Source of the DNA: Nostoc sp. ATCC 43529
Lineage (GTDB): Bacteria; Cyanobacteriota; Cyanobacteriia; Cyanobacteriales; Nostocaceae
Direction: 5' to 3'
DNA: 64,000 bases
Assembly: GCA_003326205.1 (NCBI GenBank)
Contig: LWTK01000049.1
Coordinates: 48,482 to 112,481 of the forward strand
Both the position numbers and the translations under genes were made by a program. This document shows positions 15,551 through 25,010 of the stretch, one piece after another. The stretch's first letter is position 1. The number at the start of each line of letters is the position of its first letter. The notes beneath the pieces are model-generated. The model was not told the origin of the DNA and ran no database searches. It worked only from the letters and a program-made list of their open reading frames with translations.

Positions 15551-16870
15551 TTACGATACAAAATCGAATTCTGCGATCAGTGCTGGACGGACGTTAATTA
15601 CGGTTGCTAGCAGTTCGCCAGTTTCAGTAATGGAGATCTGACTACTAACTGAACCATTAACAACAACGCGGCTGATTGTCAGTTCCTCAAACGGCCGCTC
15701 AACCTCGAAGAAATCTACACCATCCTGAAAGTCAGTGATGATATCGCCTACAGGAGCAGGTACAGGTGGCTCACCGGGATCTGGTGCTTCAAACCCTACT
15801 TCTTGCAACACAAATATGTCAAAGCCAGCACCGCCAGTGAGCGTGTCGGCTGCGGTTTGGCCTTCCTCAGCGTCTTCTCCACCAAAGAGGGTGTCATTAC
15901 CAGCCCCGCCTGCTAGGCTATCAACTCCTGTTCCACCATCAAGATTGTCATCACCACCTTGACCCAACAAGATATCATCGCCAGACCCGCCCACGAGGGT
16001 GTCAAAACCATTGCCACCAGCCACGGAGTCGTTGCCGTCAAGTTCTTCGGGCCCACCTTCTAAGAAGTCGGCTTCAGCACCTCCTTGGAGAGTGTCATTG
16101 CCAGTTCCCCCATAGAGAGTACTACTGCCAAGACCTCCATTAAGGCTGTCATTGCCATCCCCACCATCGAGGGTATCAAAACCATCTTCACCTAAGAGGA
16201 TGTCATCACCAGCTAAGCCATCGAGGATGTCATCACCATTTCCGCCAAGCAACGAGTCGTTGCCACCACCGGTTAAGCTATCAGCATCTCCGTAAAGTGT
16301 GTCATTGCCTTCTCCACCCAAGATGGTATCTGCACCAGCTGAACTTAAGGTGTCATCACCATAAAGCAGATCGTCACCAGCTAAACCATCGAGAAAGTCA
16401 TTACCACCTCCCCCATCAAGGGTGTCACCCTCAGCAAAGGTGTCGCTACCAATCAGCGAGTCAGCGCCTGTACCACCGTTGAGATTGCTTTTACCAAAAG
16501 GGTTATTAGCAGTTGTCAGAGTGTCATTGCCAGCTCCCCCGAACAGAGTATCCTCGAAGCCACCAAACAGCCAGTCGTTAGCAGCACCACCATCAAGGAA
16601 GTTTTTCTGATCGAGAATATCGTCCTCGTTCTGGCCACCATAAAGAGTGTCATTACCACCCTCACCAAAGAGGGAATCCTCACCGGCATCCCCAAATAGT
16701 CTGTCGGCACCGGCTCCACCAAACAGCGTATCCTTATCTTCCCCACCTCGGATGAGGTCATTACCACCTAATCCAAATAACACGTCATCGCCAGCAAAGC
16801 CCCGAATAGTGTCAGCTGTACTAGTACCTTGAAGGGTCTCGGAATCGGCTGTTCCATTTCTGATTGCCAT
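15551..16870 (-). CDS. RTX-type (hemolysin-like) calcium-binding repeat protein
   Basis: A 439-residue protein built almost wholly from glycine-aspartate nonapeptide repeats (for example GGNDTLYGG, GGAGNDTLFGG, GDDILLGEDG) between residues ~15 and ~360. Such repeats bind Ca2+ and fold into a parallel beta roll after export by type I (HlyB-HlyD-TolC) machinery. The last 80 residues lack repeats and contain FDIFVLQEVGFEAPDPG and IITDFQDGVDFFEV, a common RTX C-terminal signal-type region. No enzyme domain is visible. No HlyB or HlyD gene lies in the window, so the secretion partner would be elsewhere. Confidence 0.92.
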   Translation of the reverse strand: MAIRNGTADSETLQGTSTADTIRGFAGDDVLFGLGGNDLIRGGEDKDTLFGGAGADRLFGDAGEDSLFGEGGNDTLYGGQNEDDILDQKNFLDGGAANDWLFGGFEDTLFGGAGNDTLTTANNPFGKSNLNGGTGADSLIGSDTFAEGDTLDGGGGNDFLDGLAGDDLLYGDDTLSSAGADTILGGEGNDTLYGDADSLTGGGNDSLLGGNGDDILDGLAGDDILLGEDGFDTLDGGDGNDSLNGGLGSSTLYGGTGNDTLQGGAEADFLEGGPEELDGNDSVAGGNGFDTLVGGSGDDILLGQGGDDNLDGGTGVDSLAGGAGNDTLFGGEDAEEGQTAADTLTGGAGFDIFVLQEVGFEAPDPGEPPVPAPVGDIITDFQDGVDFFEVERPFEELTISRVVVNGSVSSQISITETGELLATVINVRPALIAEFDFVS

Positions 16871-17904
16871 AAATTAATCCTTGCTTTTGGGTTTCAAAAC
16901 AGTATTTGGCTTGTTTACAACAAAGTTAGTTGTTGTTTCTCTCATCACACCCCCTCTCCCAAGTTTGAGAGAGGGGCGATTAAGAAGTGATGAGAAGATA
17001 TTCAAAAAAATCGTCAAATCTAGACTGCATAATTACACGGTTAAGCATCGGCAAATCACATCCTTAAAAATTCAAAATTCATGCATTCCTTCTTGGAAAG
17101 TTATGATTGGAGGAAACCCACGCTCAGACTTTCCGCAAAATTAAAAATTAATAAAGTGAGACTTAGTATAGGTTTCAGGGTTTGCATTTGTATGCTTTTG
17201 AAGTATTTAATACAAGCGTTAATTAAATTCGCTCAATATTGTAAATGAAGGTAACAAGAGTTTATTTCGCAACTTGGGAAAATGCGGCAATGAAAAAATG
17301 GTCAATTGTAGCTCCTCAAAAGAATTAGAAGCAACAATCACAGATATATCAAAATGTGGCGTGATTGCACGTCGTTACTTAATATCAATAGAATGTTAAT
17401 TTTTAATCATTCAGAATTTAGATTCCGGATGAAGCAAAAATTAAGATTCTGACTTTAGGTAAACAGGTCTTTTAACTTTTGATTCTTGTGAACTACAAAA
17501 GCTTCTTTAACCTTGCTTAGGTGATGTGGATTCAGTATAGGGCATATAGTAATTAATAATTTAGCCCCAATAGTAGAGAAGGAAGCTGTGATTTTACCGC
17601 CTGATTTTCCGAATACTCTGAATTTTCATAATTATGGTTTTGGAGATTAGATTTGAAATCGATACACCACTAAAAATTAGCCAATAGTCGAGATTAATAG
17701 ACCACTGAAAATTAACCGAGAGCAGACATTAATGATGGGAAACGTAAGCTTTTAATTAGATGAATATCAGACAAAAATAGTATCTGCCAATATAATCATC
17801 TTTATATATTAGCACTTGTATAAAAACCGAAACATTTACATTTTGACATTAGCAAATGAAAAGTTATCAAGAAAGGCAGAGGGCAGGAGGCAGGAGGCTT
17901 TTAT

Positions 17905-18035
17905 GGAATTCTGGTTCCTGTCCTGGAGCCCGTGACGCCTTGGGAACAAGGGTTTAAGACCCCCACTGAACTCTTGTTCAGTGGCTCCAAGTCAGGAGGG
18001 GTTTGAATCCCCTTCTGACTTGATCCTTCTGCCCT
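17905..18035. repeat. Structured intergenic repeat with two strong hairpins
   Basis: Two stable stem-loops lie side by side. The first pairs CCACTGAAC (17963-17971) with GTTCAGTGG (17976-17984) over a 4-base loop. The second pairs AAGTCAG (17989-17995) with CTGACTT (18015-18021) and contains an inner AGGGG/CCCCT stem around TTTGAAT, which looks like a tRNA T-arm. The block is flanked by AGGCAGAGGGCAGGAGG and its pyrimidine complement. I take it for a dispersed cyanobacterial repeat; a small RNA is possible. Confidence 0.5.
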
Positions 18036-18143
18036 CTGCCATCTGCCATCTGCCTTCTTCAATCGATTTTTCAGCGCAAGATTTATCACTGTAGGCTGTC
18101 AAAAATCTATTAATAAATAAAAACTTTTCTTTGCATTCAATAG

Positions 18144-18599
18144 TTTTTAAGATGTTGTTGGCTTAATAAGCATAATTAGGTTTATATCTACATTACATAT
18201 GTTTATATGAGAAAAGATATCTGTCAATAGAGGTATGAAAAATTATATCTAGAGATAGGGAACATAGCTAATTTGGTATCATTTGATATTAATTTATCGA
18301 AGAGATTATTCTTCAATTAAATAAAAAAATATGCACAAATTTAGCCGATAAACAGCGAATAAGTGCGTACATTTTTAAGATGTTGTTGGCTTAATAAGCA
18401 TAATTAGGTTTATATCTACATTACATATGTTTATATGAGAAAGGATATGTTTCAATAGAGGTATGAAAAATTATATCTAAAGATAGGTGACAGAGTTAGT
18501 TTTGTATCATTTGATATTAATTTCTCGAAAAAATTATTCTTCAATTAAATAAAAAAATATGCACAAATTTAGCCGATAAACAGCAAATAACTGCGTACA
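18144..18599. repeat. Tandem duplication of a 228-bp AT-rich unit
   Basis: The units 18144-18371 and 18372-18599 align from end to end with an offset of exactly 228 bp, about fifteen substitutions and no insertions or deletions. Both begin TTTTTAAGATGTTGTTGG and end near TGCGTACA. Most differences cluster in one central patch (around 18255-18275 versus 18483-18503). No coding frame is kept. It looks like an older tandem duplication of non-coding DNA. Confidence 0.85.
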
Positions 18600-19139
18600 T
18601 AGCTACTAAGTAAAACTCAAATTCTTACCTAGGGTTGACAAGAGAGCAAAAAAGCAAAAAGCATTAAGATTTGCTCTGTGTGATCCCTAATAAATCAGTG
18701 AAGGTATTACTCAATAGATTGTGATTTTTATTTTTTGATATGAAAAAAAGCGAAATAGGCGGCTAGAAAGTGCATCTACAAAAAGAAAACCCATCGATTG
18801 CGCTTGTGCTGTAGTTGGCGCACCAGATGAATTTTAAAACGTTGATTTTGCGTTAGTCTGCGGAGTTAGACTTTGCTTGCCTAGCCGCGAATTCATGCTT
18901 TCTCAAGCATCCAAACTTCTCCTCAAGGAGACGCTGTTGCTAGCAATATCGCCTTCACCTCTGGCGTCCCGTAGGGAAGGGTACAGAGAACAAGGGGGGC
19001 AAGGAGCAGGGGGAAAGAATTAGAGACTAGTAATTTATATCAGGTATTCCGTGAAATGGTATCTGTCAACAGTTATCAGTTAACAGCCAACATCCACAAA
19101 TGATATTTTTCTCAACTCAAATAAGATTGTGATATTTGC

Positions 19140-20615
19140 TTATTTTTCGGTTTTCAGTTGTTCTCGTTGCTTGCCATATTCGCGCAGCTGTTTCAAAAGA
19201 TTTTCTTGGGATGAGTTAGAGATAGATGGACTAGGAATTATTTGAGTGTCGCTGGTACTGTCAAAAGCTGGAGGTTGATTAATTGCATAAACGTTAGGAT
19301 TTTTCTGAGATTCGATGTCCGGTAAAGGCAACTTAAAAGATGGTTTTTTATCAGAAATTTCCTCTTGAATTTGGACTGGGGTACGAATTATATTATTCGG
19401 TTTGTTCACAACAGTTTTTACTGAATCTAAAGTAGTAGCAACCTGCACTTGCTGTTGCATCTGTTGTGTAGAAGATACTAAACTACTTAGACCATTTACG
19501 AGTTGCCGGAGGTTTTGCCGGAAAGTAGGATCGCCAGTCAATTCATCCAAATCAGATGTAATTTTTTGCGTGTTTTCAAAAGTTACCCGTGCTGAATCTA
19601 AAGTTTGTTGCAATACTACGATATTGTTTGGATCGTTTAAGGTTTTAGAAGCATCACGTAAATTAGCTGAAGCTTGTGCCGCATTGTTGGAGAGGGCTTC
19701 TAAATTGTTGAGTAATTCTCCTTGAGTGAAGCGATTGACAGCTGGTGATAGGCTACTAACTGTAACACGTAATTGATTGCTGGTTTCGGTAATATTGTTC
19801 AGCGCACCAACCAGTGAAGAACGGTTTGTTGTCAACAAATTATCTAGGTTGGTCAGCAATCGATTTGCTTGAATTGCAGTTGTACCGAATTGATCTACTG
19901 TTTCAGTCGCAGATACATTCAGTTCGTTAGTAGCGCGTTGGACTGAATTAGCAGTGGCTGAAAATGTATTTAATTGTTGTCGCAAACTTTTAGTTAAAGC
20001 TCTTAAATCTTGACTTAAATCTGTAAAACTAGTTGCTGCAACTGTAGTAGCTTCCAAAACTCCATTGACATTTTTATAAAATTTGGGGTCGTTGTATACA
20101 TTAGTTAGTTCAGTTGAACTGCGAATTAGTTCATCAACACTAATGCCAACCTGACCTTTTAAGCGAGAGCCATTACAAACTATCAGGCTATCATCACAAT
20201 TTTTGTCTAAAGGTTTAGCGATCGCAACCCCAGTGGGAAGGGTTGTTTTGGGTGTGATGTCAATAATACTTTCGCTAATTAATCCGCTTTGATTAGCTTC
20301 TATTACCACATTACGGGGAATAACCAGGTCTCTTTGGACAATTTGAATCTCGACATCTATGGCATTTGCTCCTGGTTTTATCTGGGAAATATTTCCTACT
20401 TTAACGCCACGATAGCGAACTGGCGTTCCCTTTTGCATTCCTCCAGCGTTAGCAAATTCGACAATAGCTTTGTATGTACCGCTAGTAGCATTTAATCTAT
20501 TTATCCACAGAAAGAGTATTCCAAATACCCCAAGTCCTAGTAAGAGTAACAATCCCACAGAACCTTCCCTAAATGTTCGCCCAGACGCGAAGCGGCTTGT
20601 CATTAAACCTCGCAT
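19140..20615 (-). CDS. MlaD/MCE-family substrate-binding protein of an ABC lipid transporter
   Basis: A 491-residue protein with one N-terminal membrane anchor (VGLLLLLGLGVFGILFLWI, about residues 20-38), then an MCE domain (about 40-150) with FANAGGMQKGTPVRYRGVKV and the GLISESIIDITP segment. A long helical, Asn/Thr/Gln-rich region follows (170-400) that can form a periplasmic needle or coiled coil, then a disordered Pro/Ser tail. In Mla-type systems this part carries phospholipids or other lipids across the envelope. GGAGGG lies 5 bases before the ATG. The ATPase gene is immediately upstream, 155 bp away; the permease MlaE is not in the window. Confidence 0.93.
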   Translation of the reverse strand: MRGLMTSRFASGRTFREGSVGLLLLLGLGVFGILFLWINRLNATSGTYKAIVEFANAGGMQKGTPVRYRGVKVGNISQIKPGANAIDVEIQIVQRDLVIPRNVVIEANQSGLISESIIDITPKTTLPTGVAIAKPLDKNCDDSLIVCNGSRLKGQVGISVDELIRSSTELTNVYNDPKFYKNVNGVLEATTVAATSFTDLSQDLRALTKSLRQQLNTFSATANSVQRATNELNVSATETVDQFGTTAIQANRLLTNLDNLLTTNRSSLVGALNNITETSNQLRVTVSSLSPAVNRFTQGELLNNLEALSNNAAQASANLRDASKTLNDPNNIVVLQQTLDSARVTFENTQKITSDLDELTGDPTFRQNLRQLVNGLSSLVSSTQQMQQQVQVATTLDSVKTVVNKPNNIIRTPVQIQEEISDKKPSFKLPLPDIESQKNPNVYAINQPPAFDSTSDTQIIPSPSISNSSQENLLKQLREYGKQREQLKTEK

Positions 20616-20663
20616 TTTTCCCTCCGTCCAATAATTAGTTATAAGTTAAAAGTTAAGAGTAGA

Positions 20664-20681
20664 GACGCTATTAATAGCGTC
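20664..20681. repeat. 18-bp palindrome plus TTAGGAG heptamers
   Basis: GACGCTATTAATAGCGTC is a perfect palindrome, related to the one at 568-585. It is followed by repeated AGTTAGG heptamers up to about 20715. It lies between the MlaF and MlaD genes. I see no T-tract, and treat it as a dispersed repeat. Confidence 0.55.
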
Positions 20682-20770
20682 TGTAGTTAGGAGTTAGGAG
20701 TTAGGAGTTAGGAGTTGAATTTTACTTTTTATTTTTAACTCTTCACTCTTAACTCCTCACTCCTAAGTTT

Positions 20771-21553
20771 TTAACCCACGACTTGAATCGGCCCTTTGAC
20801 ACTTCCACTAATAAATTGTTTGATCAAAGGATGTTCTGTGCTGTATACTTCACTAACTGTACCCTGCCACTGTACTTTACCTTCATACAGAAATATAAGT
20901 CTATCAGTTGTACGGCGTATAGTGCTATCTTGGTGGGTAACAACAGCATAAGTGCTACAGACTCCATGCGTACATTGCAAAGAGCGGATTAAATCTTCTA
21001 TTACTGTTGAAGCAATGGGATCGAGTCCGGCTGTTGGTTCATCGTAGAGTAAAACTTCTGCACCTTCTTTAGGATTATCGGGGTTAGCCATAATCGCACG
21101 GGCAAAACTGACTCGTTTTCGCATTCCCCCAGAAAGTTCTGCTGGGTAAAGGTCGCTGATTCCCGACAAGCCTACCATTTCTAATTTCTCTTTTACCAAA
21201 TCTCGAATGCGCGATCGCGATAACTTGGAATTTTGATAAAGTAAAAATCCGACATTTTCCTCCACAGTCAGCGAATCAAATAAGGCCGCCTGTTGAAACA
21301 CCATACCAATTCCAACTGACTCGCCGCCATCCTCAATCAAACCCTCTCGCCGCACTCCTTGAACATAAATTTCTCCTTCATCAGGAGCCAGTAACCCCGC
21401 TATTACCCGTAAAATTGTTGATTTACCAGTCCCCGATGGGCCAATAATTCCTAGCGCTTCTCCTCGGTAAATTGTCAAATCTACATTATCTAGAACTTTA
21501 TGGCTACCAAAGGACTTAGAAACACTTTTGAGTTCAATTAATGGTTCAGTCAT
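20771..21553 (-). CDS. MlaF-type ABC transporter ATP-binding protein
   Basis: The 260-residue cytoplasmic ATPase that powers the MCE/Mla lipid transporter. It shows Walker A GIIGPSGTGKSTILRVIAG (about 36-54), a Q-loop region GMVFQQAALFDSL, signature LSGGMRKRVSFARAI (about 141-155), Walker B EVLLYDEPTAGLDPI and the switch His in VVTHQDSTIRR. The Met-Arg-Lys-Arg variant after LSGG and the VFQQAALFDSLTV segment are typical of the MlaF/Ttg2A group. It is first in the pair with the MlaD-type gene. Confidence 0.95.
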   Translation of the reverse strand: MTEPLIELKSVSKSFGSHKVLDNVDLTIYRGEALGIIGPSGTGKSTILRVIAGLLAPDEGEIYVQGVRREGLIEDGGESVGIGMVFQQAALFDSLTVEENVGFLLYQNSKLSRSRIRDLVKEKLEMVGLSGISDLYPAELSGGMRKRVSFARAIMANPDNPKEGAEVLLYDEPTAGLDPIASTVIEDLIRSLQCTHGVCSTYAVVTHQDSTIRRTTDRLIFLYEGKVQWQGTVSEVYSTEHPLIKQFISGSVKGPIQVVG

Positions 21554-22210
21554 TGGTCATTTGTCATTAGTTATTGGTCATTAGTAGAGACGCGATTAAC
21601 CCTTGTCTGTACAATAGTTATTAGTCATTGGTTATTGGTCATTATTTCGTTAGTCATTATTTATTGGTAATTGACAAATAATAACGGGCTACGAATAAAT
21701 GATAAACGATAAATTACCAATGATCCCTTGATGGTGCAGAGCAAGCGGATTGAGCCGTAAGCCAATCCAGAATCTCAAATCTCAAATCGAAAATTATCTG
21801 ACAAATTACAAAGGAAAAATATGCTCGATGGTGATGTCATAGTTATTGGCAGGGGATTGGGTAGTACGCTAACGGTATATGATTAGTATTTTAATTAGCA
21901 AACTTTATTTTTTTAGCACAATATTCAGTTAAAAGGTTTAACATCGCAAAATACCTCAACGTCAGGTTGACCGAGATACCTTAGTACTTGAATGCCCCAA
22001 AGTAATTGGATTGGAAGTCTGAGTGATGATAAACTCAGACTCTAGTTTTTTCTGGACATTAGCAAACCAATGATTTAGCCAAAGCATGAAGCACAGGCTA
22101 AATGCCCCACTACTGCTAACAGCACCCTTGTTTAATCAAAATCTTGAGTTGGCAGGTGGCAAAAATATTCATTAACATTGGAAAAAATACTGAGAAAAAT
22201 CAACTTAGAG
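21554..22210. other. Intergenic spacer between divergent mlaF-type and threonine aldolase genes
   Basis: This 657-bp stretch carries ATTGGTCATTAGT-type heptamer repeats next to the ABC gene (21555-21660), then AT-rich sequence and a few partial palindromes. No gene or RNA was seen. Promoters for the two outward-facing genes must lie here, but no confident -10/-35 pair can be named. Confidence 0.5.
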
Positions 22211-23254
22211 ATGATGACTATCGCCTCAGAACAGTTTGCAAGTGATAATTCCTCTGGTATATGTCCAGAAGCCCTAGAATATATGATTCGGGCAAATCAG
22301 GGTAGCGTTCCCGCCTATGGAAATGATGAATGGACTCAAAAAGCCGCAGATTATTTTCGGGAACTGTTTGAAATTGACTGTGAAGTATTTTTTGCCTTTA
22401 ACGGTACAGCAGCAAATTCTTTATCTTTAGCCGCACTTTGCCAGTCATATCACAGTGTTATTTGTCATGAAACAGCACACATTGAAACAGATGAATGTGG
22501 CGCCCCGGAATTTGCCTCTAACGGTTCTAAATTACTACTTGCTCAAGGAAAAAATGGGAAGTTAACATCACAAGCTATAGAGGCAGTTGTTACTCGGCGC
22601 AATGATATTCATTATCCCAAACCTAAAGTTATTAGTATCACCCAATCAACTGAATTAGGAACTTTATATTCTATTGAAGAACTTCTGCAAATTAAAGAAG
22701 TTGCCAAAAAGTATAATTTAAAGGTTCACATGGATGGCGCTCGTTTTGCCAATGCAGTTGCGGCGATGAATAAAAGCCCTGCTGAGATTACTTGGAAATC
22801 TGGCATAGATGTGTTGTGTTTCTGTGGTACTAAGAATGGAATGGCATTAGGTGAAGCGATTATTTTCTTCAATAAAGCATTAGCAGAAGATTTTGATTAT
22901 CGTTGTAAGCAAGCAGGTCAACTAGCCTCAAAAATGCGGTTTATCTCGGCTCCTTGGTTGGGTTTATTGGAAACTGGTGCTTGGCTAAAAAATGCTAGAC
23001 ATGCCAACCAATGTGCTGAATATTTAGAAAATCAGCTATTAAATATAGAAGGCGTTGACTTGATGTTTCCCAGAGAAGCCAATGCAGTGTTTGTCAAATT
23101 ACCCGAACAAGTTATTCATAGTTTAAAAGTCAAAAATTGGCAATTTTATACATTTATTGGTGTGGGAGGAGCGCGTTTTGTATGTTCTTGGAATACAACT
23201 AAATCCAGAATTGATGAATTGATTGATGATATTAAGAATACAATTGTTTTGTAG
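22211..23254 (+). CDS. Low-specificity threonine aldolase (PLP enzyme)
   Basis: Cleaves L-threonine/allo-threonine to glycine and acetaldehyde with pyridoxal phosphate. The start is placed at the first ATG of MMTIASEQFASDNSSG; an upstream TTG at 22178 is possible but less likely. Family marks are FASDNSSGICPEALEYM, AYGNDEWTQKAADYFRELF, FNGTAANSLSLAAL, a CHETAHIETDECGAPEF segment, HMDGARFANAVAA and the Schiff-base lysine region CFCGTKNGMALGEAI. At about 347 residues it has the normal length. It converges on cobA. Confidence 0.93.
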   Translation: MMTIASEQFASDNSSGICPEALEYMIRANQGSVPAYGNDEWTQKAADYFRELFEIDCEVFFAFNGTAANSLSLAALCQSYHSVICHETAHIETDECGAPEFASNGSKLLLAQGKNGKLTSQAIEAVVTRRNDIHYPKPKVISITQSTELGTLYSIEELLQIKEVAKKYNLKVHMDGARFANAVAAMNKSPAEITWKSGIDVLCFCGTKNGMALGEAIIFFNKALAEDFDYRCKQAGQLASKMRFISAPWLGLLETGAWLKNARHANQCAEYLENQLLNIEGVDLMFPREANAVFVKLPEQVIHSLKVKNWQFYTFIGVGGARFVCSWNTTKSRIDELIDDIKNTIVL

Positions 23255-23291
23255 GCCTGTTGCCTGCTATCAACAAGCTTTGCACCAAGCA

Positions 23292-24071
23292 TTAAACTGG
23301 ACGACAACCAGACAAAATTTCGTGCATCTTCACAACTTGTCCAATTACTGCGATCGCCGGCGCACCAAATCCTCTTTCCTCGACTTGCTGGACAATCGTC
23401 TCCAATGTCCCAATTAATTCTTCTTGTTCTGGGCGCGTACCCCAGCGCACCAAAGCGATGGGCGTTTCTAAATTCATGCCAGCCTTAGTTAATTCTTCCA
23501 CAATGTAAGGCAAATTGTGAATTCCCATATAAATCACAACAGTTTCGGAACCGTGGGCGATCGCACTCCAATTAACTAAGGGCTTATACTTACCCGCTGC
23601 TTCATGTCCAGTTACAAATGTTACCGATGAACTATATAATCTATGCGTCAATGGTATACCTGCGTATGCAGCAGCAGCAATTCCCGAAGTGATACCAGGC
23701 ACAACCTCAACTGGAATTCCAGCATTGACTAATTCTGCCATTTCTTCGCCACCACGACCAAAAATAAAGGGGTCGCCACCCTTTAGCCGCACTACAATTG
23801 CATAATCCTGGGCTTTATCAATCAGTAGTTGAGTAGTTTCTTCTTGGAACAGTGAATGTTTTCCTCTGCGCTTACCAGCGTTAATTTGCTCGGCTTGAGG
23901 ATTAATCATTGCTAGAATTGCTGGACTCACCAAAGCATCATAAATGACTACATCTGCACATTCTAATAAACCTTTCGCCTTGAGAGTTATTAGTCCTGGA
24001 TCTCCTGGCCCCGCACCTACTAAATAAACTTTTCCCAAATATTTGTTCCTCTGTGTGACTGTGGGGTTCAT
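23292..24071 (-). CDS. cobA: Uroporphyrinogen-III C-methyltransferase
   Basis: SAM-dependent double methylation of uroporphyrinogen III to precorrin-2, the branch point to sirohaem and cobalamin. The 260-residue single-domain enzyme shows GKVYLVGAGPGDPGLITLKA near the N-terminus, VRLKGGDPFIFGRGGEEM, VVPGITSGIAAAAYAGIPLTH and TFVTGHEA. The start is taken as the ATG at 24071, which overlaps the stop of the chelatase gene in an ATGA junction and implies translational coupling. It lacks the CysG oxidase/ferrochelatase domain, consistent with a separate chelatase. Confidence 0.95.
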   Translation of the reverse strand: MNPTVTQRNKYLGKVYLVGAGPGDPGLITLKAKGLLECADVVIYDALVSPAILAMINPQAEQINAGKRRGKHSLFQEETTQLLIDKAQDYAIVVRLKGGDPFIFGRGGEEMAELVNAGIPVEVVPGITSGIAAAAYAGIPLTHRLYSSSVTFVTGHEAAGKYKPLVNWSAIAHGSETVVIYMGIHNLPYIVEELTKAGMNLETPIALVRWGTRPEQEELIGTLETIVQQVEERGFGAPAIAVIGQVVKMHEILSGCRPV

Positions 24072-24814
24072 TTGTCTGTTAAATCCCAAATTAAATCGGC
24101 TAATTCTGCACTTGCTCCTAGAGGTTCTGCCAAGTGGAAAGTTACTGCCGAAAATTGTAATTTTAGCGCTTCTACTGAAGCGGCGATCGCATCGGTTATT
24201 CCACCTGGGAATAAAAAATATGGCAAAATTGCAATTTCCCGATAACCAGCAGCAACGAACTCTTTCACCCGTAATTCTAAACTATCAGGTACAGACCAAT
24301 AAGCAATCACCGCTCCCAAACTCGCCGCCATCGCTTTCACTGGTTTTTGAGAATCAGGGCGACGGCTACCATGAGATAAGAGAATCCATGCTTGTGCTTC
24401 TATTTTAGCAACTTGCTTGGAGAGCAATTTTTTCAAATCTGGGTGAGAACCCAAGTATGGTTGCAATTCAATGGCGATCTCTTCACCAGTCGCCTGTTGT
24501 GCCAAAGCTACTTCGGCGGGAATATCTGTCATTACATGCACTCCCGGCAGCAGAAATAGCGGTAGAATCTTCAGATGATTTCGATTTTCAGACACTTTGC
24601 GAACGCCAAAAGCAGTCTTGGCAAATTCCTTAATCTGCTCGTGTAGAGGCTTTTGGCTCATTTCTAAAGTAGCTATACCTACCAGATGTTCGCTATTTGT
24701 TTGGTTGTGATTTTTTTCCAATTTCTTACATACCAGCCTTGCAAGTTCCTGCATAGCAATTTCTGGGCGCGGATCGCGACTTCCATGAGATACCAATAGA
24801 TATGCAGATGACAT
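24068..24814 (-). CDS. Sirohydrochlorin chelatase, two-domain CbiX/SirB type
   Basis: Inserts Fe2+ or Co2+ into sirohydrochlorin. The 248 residues contain two copies of the chelatase fold, each with an HGSR motif (LLVSHGSRDPRPEIA near residue 8 and ILLSHGSRRPDSQKP near 140) and a PLFLLPGVHVMTDIP / PYFLFPGGITDAI pair. The start is set at the ATG giving MSSAYLLVSHG rather than a TTG two codons upstream. It forms an operon with cobA through an ATGA overlap, so the pair likely supplies sirohaem for nitrite and sulfite reductases or feeds cobalamin synthesis. Confidence 0.92.
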   Translation of the reverse strand: MSSAYLLVSHGSRDPRPEIAMQELARLVCKKLEKNHNQTNSEHLVGIATLEMSQKPLHEQIKEFAKTAFGVRKVSENRNHLKILPLFLLPGVHVMTDIPAEVALAQQATGEEIAIELQPYLGSHPDLKKLLSKQVAKIEAQAWILLSHGSRRPDSQKPVKAMAASLGAVIAYWSVPDSLELRVKEFVAAGYREIAILPYFLFPGGITDAIAASVEALKLQFSAVTFHLAEPLGASAELADLIWDLTDK

Positions 24815-25010
24815 AGGCAAGCTTAAACTTTCAGTGACCAGTTTTCATATTTTACGCGAGGGACTGGGCATTCGGAGTGTTGAGTTATTCTCCCAGTCCC
24901 CAGATTCTACCTCACAAGGAACTAGCGATCGCTACAACTACATATCAATAACTACAAACCTTACAACATAAATGTTCTTTACTATTGCCTATTGCCTATT
25001 GCCTATTGCC

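Larger units (their letters stand above)
16871..19139. other. 2.3-kb gene-poor region
   Basis: No convincing gene was found. The stretch is strongly AT-rich from 17150 to 17870, then holds a hairpin repeat (17905-18035) and a 228-bp tandem duplication (18144-18599). Around 18880-19000 there is a GC-richer patch of short interspersed repeat type (GGAGACGCTGTTGCTAGC, CTGGCGTCCCGTAGGGA). Short open frames, such as one ending near 17650, lack starts and ribosome binding sites. Confidence 0.6.

Noticed and set aside
15735..16832. Several plus-strand frames rich in Pro/Ser/Ala
   Set aside because: All are antisense shadows of the RTX repeats in the minus-strand gene.
17901..18089. Minus-strand 62-codon frame in the hairpin repeat
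   Set aside because: Its amino acids follow the repeat hairpins, and similar frames come with each copy of such repeats.
18881..19000. GC-rich patch that could be a structured RNA
   Set aside because: It resembles short interspersed repeats (GGAGACGCTGTTGCTAGC, CGTCCCGTAGGGA) also seen near 42370 and 49210, so I read it as a repeat.
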